Positions 1-5,619 of a stretch of DNA of 8,619 nt are shown in pieces. Position 1 is the first letter of the stretch. Each line of letters begins with the position of its first letter. Position numbers and translations under genes: made by a program. Origin of the DNA: Planctomycetota bacterium (GTDB lineage Bacteria > Planctomycetota > Planctomycetia > Isosphaerales > Isosphaeraceae); assembly GCA_021778575.1 (NCBI GenBank), contig JAJYCH010000150.1, forward strand, positions 1-8,619. Reading direction: 5' to 3'. A model generated the notes under the pieces. That model worked only from the letters and a program-made list of their open reading frames with translations, was not told the origin of the DNA and made no database searches.

Positions 1-37
1 GATTCTGACTGCCGCCAGAGCCTGGCAGTCAGGAATC
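1..37. terminator. Hairpin beyond the porin stop, possible terminator
   Basis: Bases 1-13 pair with 24-37: GATTC with GAATC and TGACTGCC with GGCAGTCA, leaving one bulged G at 32 and a 10-base loop. The hairpin starts 60 bases past the porin stop codon, which suits a transcription terminator. An alternative small stem (GCCAG-AGC-CTGGC, 14-26) competes with the main stem. Any U-tract for the minus-strand transcript would lie left of base 1 and cannot be seen. There is none on the plus-strand side. Confidence 0.5.
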
Positions 38-96
38 AACACAACTCGCGCCTTCCGCTTCCGGATCTCCGGCGGCGGTAAGCAGCGGTAGCCGGC

Positions 97-1677
97 TCAG
101 AACAGCAAGATGATGTCGAAGGCCAGCGTCAACTGGCTGCTCCGGGTGTTGTCGTTGTAGACCTTCATGCCGTTCGTGAAATCGTAGCGGATTTCCGGTC
201 GAATCCAGAGATATGGCTTCGGCTTGTAGATTCCACCGAGGGTAAACTCGTTGTAGTCGCCCGCGGTTCCGGTCCGGACTCCATTGTTGTCGCGGAAGAT
301 TTCCGACCGCCAGACACCGGTCATCTTGTCGTTGAACTTGTAGAGAAACCAGTTTCCAAAGCTATACCACTGGGCATTGTGGCGGTTGAAACCGCCGGTG
401 TTGCCCAGCGCGAAGGGAACATTGGTTTCCCAGCCCTGATCGGTTTCCAGCACCTGGGTCAACCTGTCGTTCCACTTGTGGGTGAGCACCGTGGTGAAAA
501 GTCCTCGATCATTGCTGTTGTAGCCGGGATTGGACTTTCCCGCGAACTGGGCCGGTGGGGGGATGGAGCCGGTGGGGTAAATCGGAGTCGTGTTGCCCGG
601 CAGGAAGGTGGGAAATTGGTTCGGGCCAAAGATGAAGGTTGTCGCCAGCGAAGTGTCACCGCTCTTGGAAGTCGCGCTGAAACCGCCGAGATAATTCCAG
701 GTGTACTTCGCGTCGAACTGGCGATCCCAGCCGTTCACGGCTCCATTATAGATGTTGATCTTGTCGGTGAGATGCAGGGTGGTCAGCATCCCGGAATTGG
801 TGAACGGCTGGCCGTAGTTGAACATGTAGGGCACGGAAAGCAGCGGACGACCCGTCGCGGGGACAACCTCATAACCGGTCGGCGAATAAAATCGGCCTCC
901 CTTGATGTCGATCCCACCCTTGGTAAACCAGGGAAGGTGAGCTTCGACATAATACTGTGCCGGGTCATACTGGGCGAAGGAATTGAGCTTGAACGACTGG
1001 TCGAAGATGCCGTGGGCGTGATTGAACTGGGCATCGTTGCCAAACAGACTGTCGACTCGAAAGCCGAAATTGATCGTATCATCTTGTTTGAGGAGCTTTT
1101 CGAGGATCAGGTAATATTGGTTACCCATCCACTGATTGGCTAGATTGTTGGGATTAACGCCGAAGTTCAGGCCGTTTTGCGGTCGCCCGTTGGCATTTCC
1201 CGTATAGCTGTTTTCAATCCAGCCATAAATTTTGATCGACGAGTCTTCCTTGGCCCCGAGGAACTTCATGAGGAGTTTGGTCTTGTCCTCATCGGCGGGA
1301 CCCTCGGCCGCGATCGCCGAGTCGGTCGGCTCGCCTCCGCCGCCCTCGCGCTCGGCTTTGGGCAGGCTGAGGTCGGTGTCGGTCGCCAAGCTGGCGTTGG
1401 ACGCTGGACCAGCCGGGGTGTCGCCGACTGGAACCTGGGTCTGGATCACGGCCGGGATGTCGCGAGGCGCGTCCGACGGTGTGGCTCCCGGGTCCACCGG
1501 ATTCGGTTTGTTCGCGGGTCGGGAGGAGACGGCGGGATTCCCTGGAAGATCGCTTTGAGGGACTTTTCCGGGAGTTCCGACTCCCGTGGTTTGAGCCGTG
1601 AGAGTTTCGCAAAGCGAGACCATGAGAACTCCGGCGAGCACGATCGTCGACATCCATTTCAAGGGCGAATGAGGCAT
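97..1677 (-). CDS. Outer-membrane beta-barrel porin, planctomycete BBP2/OmpL-like family
   Basis: Predicted 526-residue outer-membrane barrel, likely a passive channel for small solutes; the substrate is unknown. Residues 1-28 look like a signal peptide (Lys-7, hydrophobic VLAGVLMV, cleavage near LTA/Q). Residues 30 to about 132 are a Pro/Ala/Ser/Asp-rich low-complexity linker with an EGGGGE patch. From about 147 onward, alternating aromatic/polar strands begin at IKIYGWIENSYTGN and include FGFRVDSLFGND, GRFYSPTGYE and WIRPEIRYDF. The chain ends LTLAFDIILLF, with the C-terminal Phe typical of barrels assembled by the BAM machinery. This pattern matches the BBP2 (formerly DUF1597) barrels abundant in planctomycetes. 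I chose ATG at 1677 because AGGAG lies 9 bases upstream and the signal peptide then begins at once. The frame stays open to a GTG at 1794 (ATG at 1785), but that 39-residue extension precedes the signal peptide and lacks a ribosome site. Divergent from amt. Confidence 0.88.
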   Translation of the reverse strand: MPHSPLKWMSTIVLAGVLMVSLCETLTAQTTGVGTPGKVPQSDLPGNPAVSSRPANKPNPVDPGATPSDAPRDIPAVIQTQVPVGDTPAGPASNASLATDTDLSLPKAEREGGGGEPTDSAIAAEGPADEDKTKLLMKFLGAKEDSSIKIYGWIENSYTGNANGRPQNGLNFGVNPNNLANQWMGNQYYLILEKLLKQDDTINFGFRVDSLFGNDAQFNHAHGIFDQSFKLNSFAQYDPAQYYVEAHLPWFTKGGIDIKGGRFYSPTGYEVVPATGRPLLSVPYMFNYGQPFTNSGMLTTLHLTDKINIYNGAVNGWDRQFDAKYTWNYLGGFSATSKSGDTSLATTFIFGPNQFPTFLPGNTTPIYPTGSIPPPAQFAGKSNPGYNSNDRGLFTTVLTHKWNDRLTQVLETDQGWETNVPFALGNTGGFNRHNAQWYSFGNWFLYKFNDKMTGVWRSEIFRDNNGVRTGTAGDYNEFTLGGIYKPKPYLWIRPEIRYDFTNGMKVYNDNTRSSQLTLAFDIILLF

Positions 1678-1767
1678 TCCGGCCGACTCCTGATATCGTC
1701 CGGCCATCTCGTTGATCCTGGAGAGGGCCGACAAATCGATCAAAGAAAATTCACTGGGGGCTGTCCT

Positions 1768-1796
1768 ATTTAGGGCGGACATCATACGGATCACAA
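1768..1796 (-). promoter_or_regulatory. Candidate sigma-70-like promoter for the porin
   Basis: On the minus strand TTGTGA (1796-1791) is followed by a 17-base spacer and CTAAAT (1773-1768). The -35 matches consensus at 4 of 6 positions and the -10 at 3 of 6. It would start transcription near 1761, about 84 bases before the chosen ATG. A separate GATAAT on the minus strand (1820-1815) has no good -35. This is consensus matching only; planctomycete promoters are poorly defined. Confidence 0.22.
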
Positions 1797-1969
1797 GATC
1801 GTCTGGTTGGGCCGATTATCTGAGGTTTTTTGAAGGTTCTGGATGCAAGGAAAAATTGCGAGAGTCTGGCCGGAAGGTCCAGAGGATTTAGGGAATAGCG
1901 TTGCGTCTAATATTTTTTCTAGACTTGTTCGGAAATGGGCGAGATCCTTGCCGGGCCGACTGTGAAGTC

Positions 1970-1999
1970 TTGCATTCCAGGAAAATAACGGGATATTAT
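1970..1999 (+). promoter_or_regulatory. Candidate sigma-70-like promoter for amt
   Basis: TTGCAT (1970-1975), an 18-base spacer and TATTAT (1994-1999), whose -10 matches consensus at 5 of 6 positions. It sits in the most A+T-rich part of the divergent region. Use of this site would give a leader of about 350 bases before the amt start, which is unusually long, so a second promoter nearer the gene is possible. I found no better candidate there. Confidence 0.3.
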
Positions 2000-2215
2000 C
2001 TTCGAATTCCAGAACGTGAAATCGAGAGGTCCATTCGATTTTTTTTGAGAGAATCTTTTCGACGATCGAAATCTTGGGAAGGCGACACGACGATCCTTCC
2101 GCGTTCTTGACTGTCGAACCGAGATCACTCGCGACGAAGTCGATACTCACGCCTCGAATTTCTCCGAATCTCTGTCTGATTGCTTGCGCATTTTCACCCC
2201 TCCGCCTCGGACGTG

Positions 2216-2243
2216 AGTAACCCGGGATTCTGTCTCGGTTACT
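2216..2243. promoter_or_regulatory. Dyad AGTAACC-N14-GGTTACT upstream of amt
   Basis: A perfect 7-bp inverted repeat (2216-2222 and 2237-2243). Its half-site centres are 21 bases apart, two helical turns, which is the geometry of a dimeric repressor or activator site. It lies 111 bases before the amt start. As RNA it would be a weak stem with a 14-base loop, so an operator is more likely than a terminator. The binding protein is unknown. Confidence 0.3.
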
Positions 2244-2353
2244 TCCTCCCGCTCTCCTCTCCCGGGATCGGGACGTCCGGGCCAGTTCGTGGTCGGTCCG
2301 CAATGACGTGGACCGCCAGAAGGCCCGCCTCTCACCCCAGGTGATCGAAAACC

Positions 2354-3736
2354 ATGAAACGTTCGAGTCCCATCCCCTTCATTCTGCTCACGCTGGTCGC
2401 CATCCTGGCCATGCTTCCGAAGCTGAAGTCGGCGGAGATTCCCAGCGGCGGCCCAATCAATAGTGGTGATGTCGCGTGGATGATCACCGCCTCGGCCTTT
2501 GTCTTGTTGATGACCCCGGGCCTGTCGTTCTTCTACGGGGGCATGGTTGGGTTCAAGAACGTGGTCTCGACGATGCTTCAGAGCATGGTCGCGCTGGGGC
2601 TGATCACGATGGTCTGGATCATCGTCGGCTACAGCCTGGCCTTCGGTGACAGCATCAGTGGCTTCATCGGCAACCCGCTGACGTTTTTCATGTTCGATGG
2701 TGTGAGTGACAAGACGCACCCCGATCTGGCACCGACGATCCCGTTGATTATCTTCGCCCTGTTCCAGCTCAAGTTCGCGATCATCACCCCGGCCTTGATC
2801 ACCGGATCGTTCGCCGAGCGGGTCCGGTTCTCTTCCTATATGCTCTTCATCGTGCTGTTCAGCGTGTTTATCTACTCGCCGCTCGCTCACTGGACCTGGC
2901 ACCCCAAGGGATTCCTCCGGGTGATGGGCGTCCTGGACTTCGCGGGTGGAACGGTCGTGCACATGTCGGCGGGCTGGGCGGCTCTCGCCGGCGCCTTGTT
3001 CCTGGGCCGACGTAAGATCCATCTCGACAACTTGAATCACTCCCCGGCGAACATCCCGTTCGTTCTCCTGGGAACCGGACTGCTCTGGTTCGGCTGGTTC
3101 GGTTTCAACGCCGGCTCGGCCCTGGCCGCGAACGGCACGGCAACCCTCGCCTTCGCCACCACCAACACCGCGTCGGCGGCGGCGATGCTCGGCTGGATGT
3201 TCTTCGACTGGCTCCGAGGCAACAAACCGACGGCTCTCGGTGCCTGTATCGGCGCGGTCGTCGGGCTGGTGGCGATCACTCCGGCCGCCGGCTACGTGAC
3301 CGTTCGCGAAAGTATCGTCATCGGCCTCGTGGCCAGCGTCGTCAGCAACCTGGCTGTCCACCTCCGGACCAAGTCAACCCTCGACGACACCCTCGACGTC
3401 TTCCCCTGCCACGGGGTCGGCGGGATGGTCGGCATGGTCGCCACGGCGGTCTTCGCCGATAAGGGACTGCTCGACTATGGCTTCAAGGCTCCGGCCGAGG
3501 GACAGATGCCGTTGATCTTCTCCCACCTGATCGCCCTGGTGATCGTCTCGGCATTCGCTTTCTTCGGCTCGCTCTTGCTGTTGAAGATCACCGACATGAT
3601 CATCCCCCTTCGCGTTCCCGCCGACGAGGAGCAGGAAGGGCTCGACCTCAGTCAGCACGGCGAGTCGGCCCTCGACCAGGGCCTGTTCAACGGTACCGCC
3701 AGCCACAAGCCGGCCGTCCAGGAAACCCTGGCCTGA
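2354..3736 (+). CDS. amt: Ammonium transporter, Amt/MEP/Rh family
   Basis: A 460-residue polytopic inner-membrane channel that conducts ammonium/ammonia as a trimer. Residues 1-27 form a signal-like hydrophobic segment, as in Escherichia coli AmtB. The pore signature is intact: the twin histidines are H203 (DFAGGTVVHMS) and H353 (DVFPCHGVGG). The external-gate Phe pair aligns with F137 and F141, the ITGSFAERVRF motif is present (149-159), W180 sits in LAHW, and F251 and S255 lie in GWFGFNAGS. The cytoplasmic tail keeps the EEQEGLDLSQHGE motif, the part that cooperates with P-II protein in AmtB. The start is ATG with AGGTGA 9 bases upstream. The gene is divergent from the porin and convergent with the lipoprotein gene. 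glnK/glnB, the usual partner, is absent from the window. Length and motifs are normal for the family. Confidence 0.97.
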   Translation: MKRSSPIPFILLTLVAILAMLPKLKSAEIPSGGPINSGDVAWMITASAFVLLMTPGLSFFYGGMVGFKNVVSTMLQSMVALGLITMVWIIVGYSLAFGDSISGFIGNPLTFFMFDGVSDKTHPDLAPTIPLIIFALFQLKFAIITPALITGSFAERVRFSSYMLFIVLFSVFIYSPLAHWTWHPKGFLRVMGVLDFAGGTVVHMSAGWAALAGALFLGRRKIHLDNLNHSPANIPFVLLGTGLLWFGWFGFNAGSALAANGTATLAFATTNTASAAAMLGWMFFDWLRGNKPTALGACIGAVVGLVAITPAAGYVTVRESIVIGLVASVVSNLAVHLRTKSTLDDTLDVFPCHGVGGMVGMVATAVFADKGLLDYGFKAPAEGQMPLIFSHLIALVIVSAFAFFGSLLLLKITDMIIPLRVPADEEQEGLDLSQHGESALDQGLFNGTASHKPAVQETLA

Positions 3737-3781
3737 ACGGTCCGTTGGGGCCGAGATGTCTGTCTCATGGAATCGATCGTG

Positions 3782-3811
3782 CTGGCGTCGCGACTTTCGT
3801 CGCGACGCCAG
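3782..3811. terminator. Perfect 13-bp hairpin between convergent genes
   Basis: Bases 3782-3794 (CTGGCGTCGCGAC) pair perfectly with 3799-3811 across a TTTC loop. On the other strand the loop reads GAAA, a stable GNRA-type tetraloop. Each arm contains the 8-bp palindrome GTCGCGAC, so the two arms can also pair with themselves. The site lies 46 bases past the amt stop and about 100 bases past the 3' end of the opposing gene at 3914. This suits a bidirectional transcription stop. Neither side has a U-tract, so it may instead be a Rho-type stall site, a 3'-end RNA protector, or a dispersed REP-like repeat. Confidence 0.6.
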
Positions 3812-3913
3812 TCGGTCGGCTTGATGAAAGGAAATGGCCGGAACTCCGGGTTGAAGCGGGTTCAGGCCATTCGATCGAGAACTCGCGTCGGCTCCGGGCA
3901 ATGGAGGCCACTC

Positions 3914-4294
3914 TTACTTGTTGAGCTTGGCGAGAACACCCTTGGGGTTGGTCTTGATCTCGTCCTCGCATCCATCGCAGCAGATGTAAAAGGTCTTATC
4001 GCCAATCTTCTGCTTGATGGGAGTGCCCATCTTGCCAAGCAGCGCACCGCTGACCGGGCAGCTTATCTGGGCCAGCGCGGAGGCCTGTTCGGCTTCGGGC
4101 AGTTTCTTGATCTCGGCGATCTCGGTATCAGAGAGTTTGGCGGCGTCGGCTTCCTTTTTCGGCTCGGCGGGTCCGGGCGCGGCGGGTCCGGGCGCGGCGG
4201 GAGGCGGCGTGGTGGCCGGTGGGGCGGGTGCTTCGCAGCCCAGAAGTGCGAGCAAGGCCAGCGCGGTCCAGCCCTGGCGACGGATCGAGGTCAT
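3914..4294 (-). CDS. Secreted lipoprotein with a small cysteine metal-site domain (YHS/TRASH-like)
   Basis: A 126-residue predicted lipoprotein. A type II signal peptide (RRQGW, then ALALLAL) ends in lipobox LLGC with Cys-20 as the lipidation site. Residues 21-46 are a Pro/Ala/Gly linker, and a charged helix follows to about 77. The C-terminal domain reads CPVSG (C79), then GKMGTP and IGDKTFYICCDGC (C105, C106, C109), and ends PKGVLAKLNK. The CPVSG...G...CC.GC spacing resembles YHS/TRASH-type metal-binding domains, so a role in handling copper or another soft metal outside the cytoplasm is likely but inferred. I know similar short proteins in planctomycetes without a proven function. The start is ATG with GAGAGA about 10 bases upstream. 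It is 123 bases downstream of yhaM on the same strand, with a promoter-like site between. Confidence 0.85.
   Translation of the reverse strand: MTSIRRQGWTALALLALLGCEAPAPPATTPPPAAPGPAAPGPAEPKKEADAAKLSDTEIAEIKKLPEAEQASALAQISCPVSGALLGKMGTPIKQKIGDKTFYICCDGCEDEIKTNPKGVLAKLNK
4165..4201. repeat. 15-bp tandem repeat in the lipoprotein linker
   Basis: The unit CGGCGGGTCCGGGCG occurs twice without change (4165-4179 and 4180-4194), followed by a partial third copy. It keeps frame and encodes the Ala-Pro-Gly-Pro-Ala repeats of the lipoprotein linker. Such an exact repeat is prone to slippage in five-codon steps, so linker length may differ between strains. Confidence 0.8.
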
Positions 4295-4352
4295 TGGTCG
4301 GCGTCTCTCGGATCGGTTCGGAAGTCGAGCCCAACCGGCCTGAACCTGGTTT

Positions 4353-4362
4353 TGATCGATCA
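4353..4362. promoter_or_regulatory. 10-bp palindrome in the lipoprotein gene leader
   Basis: TGATCGATCA is a perfect palindrome lying between the predicted transcription start (about 4378) and the ATG at 4294. AACCTGGTT, symmetric about its centre, sits beside it (4343-4351). The position suits a repressor site, but palindromes of this length also arise by chance in GC-rich DNA. Confidence 0.2.
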
Positions 4363-4384
4363 GGACAGTGCCGGAACTTCCTCG

Positions 4385-4413
4385 ATTGTAGGAGACTTGC
4401 CTCGGGTCGTCGA
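4385..4413 (-). promoter_or_regulatory. Candidate sigma-70-like promoter for the lipoprotein gene
   Basis: On the minus strand TCGACG (4413-4408) is followed by 17 bases and TACAAT (4390-4385). The -35 matches at 4 of 6 positions and the -10 at 5 of 6. It begins immediately after the yhaM stop codon and predicts a leader of about 84 bases. This argues that the lipoprotein gene can be transcribed independently of yhaM. Confidence 0.38.
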
Positions 4414-4417
4414 GGGC

Positions 4418-5464
4418 TCAGCCGATCGTCTCGGCGTCATCGTCGGAAGGGGCCTCGACCGGAATCCCCTTGTAGAAGGTCCGGTTACCGACGGCGAAGA
4501 TCTTGCCGGTGAATTCCCCATCGGTCGTCGACTTGATCCGCTCGGCGGCCACGGCGTTGATCTTGGCGTCGATCTCGTCGGCGAAGTTGACAATCAGCGC
4601 CTCGATGGTGCTCGGTTCCTTGGGGGCGCCGTATTCCATCCGGCCGTGATGCGCCAGGATCGCGTGTTCGAGGAGCAGCAGCGTCTCCTCCGGGAAGTCG
4701 CCAATGGCTCGGGCCTTGTCGCGGATCATGTCCCGACCGAGCACGATATGGCCGATCAAGGTCCCGTGTTTGGTGTACTTCGCCTCGACCGGGTGATACG
4801 ACAGCTCGCGGAGCTTACCGATGTCGTGCAGGATCGCGGCGGCGACGACCACGTCGCGGTCGATCGGCGGATTCAACGTGTCGTAATATTCGGCATAATG
4901 GTTGACCAGGCCGATCGCAACGCGCGTGACGCTCCAGATATGCTCGACCAGGCCGCCACTGAAACCGTGGTGCAAGCTCTGCGCGGCGGGCATCTTCTGG
5001 AACAGTTCCGCATTCTCTTCGAGGATTTCGCGAACCAGTCGCGCCAGCGGGGCCTTGCGGATGTGTTTGTCCACGAAGCTCATGATCCGGGCGTAACACG
5101 ACCCGGCCGGATACTTCGAACTTTCGACGAGGTCGAGAAAGTCGTAACCGTCGGCCGAGTCATCCGGGGTGACTTCGCGACACTCGAAAATCTTGATCTG
5201 CGGGCCAAATTTCGAGGTCTCGACCTTGGCCCTGAGCCGGAACCCCGCGTAGAGCGGCCAGTTCGCGGCGGCCGAGAGCAGGGGGTCGGACGACCAGATC
5301 ATCGCCGACCGCGACGACCACTTATCGCGAAACTGGCACTTGTAATAGGCGTTGCCGTTCTTGTCGGTCGAGGCGTCTCGCTTGACCAGCGCGGCGAAGA
5401 ATTCCCCCTCCTGACCATCGGCCAGGTCGGAAAGTCTGACAATCGCCGTGTCCGTGCCCGCCAT
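4418..5464 (-). CDS. yhaM: YhaM-type 3'-5' exoribonuclease (OB-fold plus HD domain)
   Basis: A 348-residue cytoplasmic protein closely resembling Bacillus subtilis YhaM (about 314 residues), a manganese-dependent 3'-5' exonuclease acting on RNA and single-stranded DNA. Residues 8-100 form an OB-like nucleic-acid-binding fold. The HD hydrolase core follows: H165-H166 and H175 in HHGFSGGLVEH, H213-D214 in ILHDIGK, H239 in GHIVLG, H272-H273 in AHHGRMEYGAPK, and D296/D299 in FADEIDAK. The ending GEFTGKIFAVGNRTFYKG matches the YhaM C-terminus, so the whole family pattern is present rather than just a generic HD domain. About 15 acidic residues follow as an extra tail. The start is ATG with a purine-rich GAAAGGGG and a nearer GGAG upstream. 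It lies 155 bases after the epimerase gene, with its own promoter-like site. The usual targets are mRNA decay intermediates; they are unknown here. Confidence 0.9.
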   Translation of the reverse strand: MAGTDTAIVRLSDLADGQEGEFFAALVKRDASTDKNGNAYYKCQFRDKWSSRSAMIWSSDPLLSAAANWPLYAGFRLRAKVETSKFGPQIKIFECREVTPDDSADGYDFLDLVESSKYPAGSCYARIMSFVDKHIRKAPLARLVREILEENAELFQKMPAAQSLHHGFSGGLVEHIWSVTRVAIGLVNHYAEYYDTLNPPIDRDVVVAAAILHDIGKLRELSYHPVEAKYTKHGTLIGHIVLGRDMIRDKARAIGDFPEETLLLLEHAILAHHGRMEYGAPKEPSTIEALIVNFADEIDAKINAVAAERIKSTTDGEFTGKIFAVGNRTFYKGIPVEAPSDDDAETIG

Positions 5465-5495
5465 GCTCCGACGCCCCTTTCAAATGATGACTCAA

Positions 5496-5521
5496 CGCGA
5501 TCGCGACCCGTTGAAGCTTCA
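5496..5521. promoter_or_regulatory. Two adjacent 10-bp palindromes in the yhaM leader
   Basis: CGCGATCGCG (5496-5505) and TGAAGCTTCA (5512-5521) are both perfect palindromes separated by six bases. They lie between the predicted yhaM transcription start and its ATG. They could be operator half-pairs or small RNA stems. The first contains GCGATCGC, a short palindrome common in some genomes for reasons unrelated to regulation. Confidence 0.25.
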
Positions 5522-5583
5522 TCTGCTTATCGTCGCGAAGCCCGTCCGGGGTTGAGCTCATCGTCTGGCGACTACGGTTCAAG

Positions 5584-5612
5584 AAAATAGCATGTTCGGA
5601 CGTTCCCCGCAA
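5584..5612 (-). promoter_or_regulatory. Candidate extended -10 promoter for yhaM
   Basis: On the minus strand TTGCGG (5612-5607), a 17-base spacer and TATTTT (5589-5584). TGC directly precedes the -10, giving the extended -10 form. The site begins just past the epimerase stop codon and predicts a leader of about 110 bases. Confidence 0.37.
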
Positions 5613-5619
5613 CGTGCGT

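Larger units (their letters stand above)
1678..2353. other. Long divergent intergenic region between porin and amt
   Basis: About 676 bases with no convincing gene. The stretch from about 1815 to 2070 is clearly richer in A+T than its surroundings and contains T-runs (1824-1829 and about 2039-2046), as expected of promoter DNA. It holds a candidate amt promoter (1970-1999), a candidate porin promoter (1768-1796), a weak -24/-12-like site (1890-1905) and a 7-bp dyad near amt (2216-2243). A minus-strand open frame spans 1793-2303. Its product looks like a random translation rich in Arg and Ser, with no recognisable domain, so I do not call it. From about 2100 to 2353 the DNA is GC-rich and, if the distal promoter is used, would be an untranslated leader of roughly 350 bases. 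Confidence 0.6.

Noticed and set aside
1678..1794. N-terminal extension of the porin to GTG 1794 or ATG 1785
   Set aside because: It would place 39 residues before the signal peptide and has no ribosome site, while ATG 1677 has AGGAG at good spacing.
1791..2303. A 170-codon minus-strand open frame in the divergent spacer, ending in a GTGA overlap with the upstream porin start
   Set aside because: The overlap looked like coupling, but the translation is Arg/Ser-rich with no signal, domain or ribosome site. The porin most likely starts at 1677, over 110 bases further on, which removes the overlap.
2147..3361. A 404-codon open frame on the minus strand across amt
   Set aside because: Antisense to the unambiguous amt gene; the Asp/Arg/Gly/Glu-rich translation is compositional, with no domain.
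3767..5590. A 607-codon open frame on the plus strand
   Set aside because: It lies antisense to both the lipoprotein and yhaM genes, whose products have clear motifs. Its translation has no domain and is the usual product of GC-rich codon bias.
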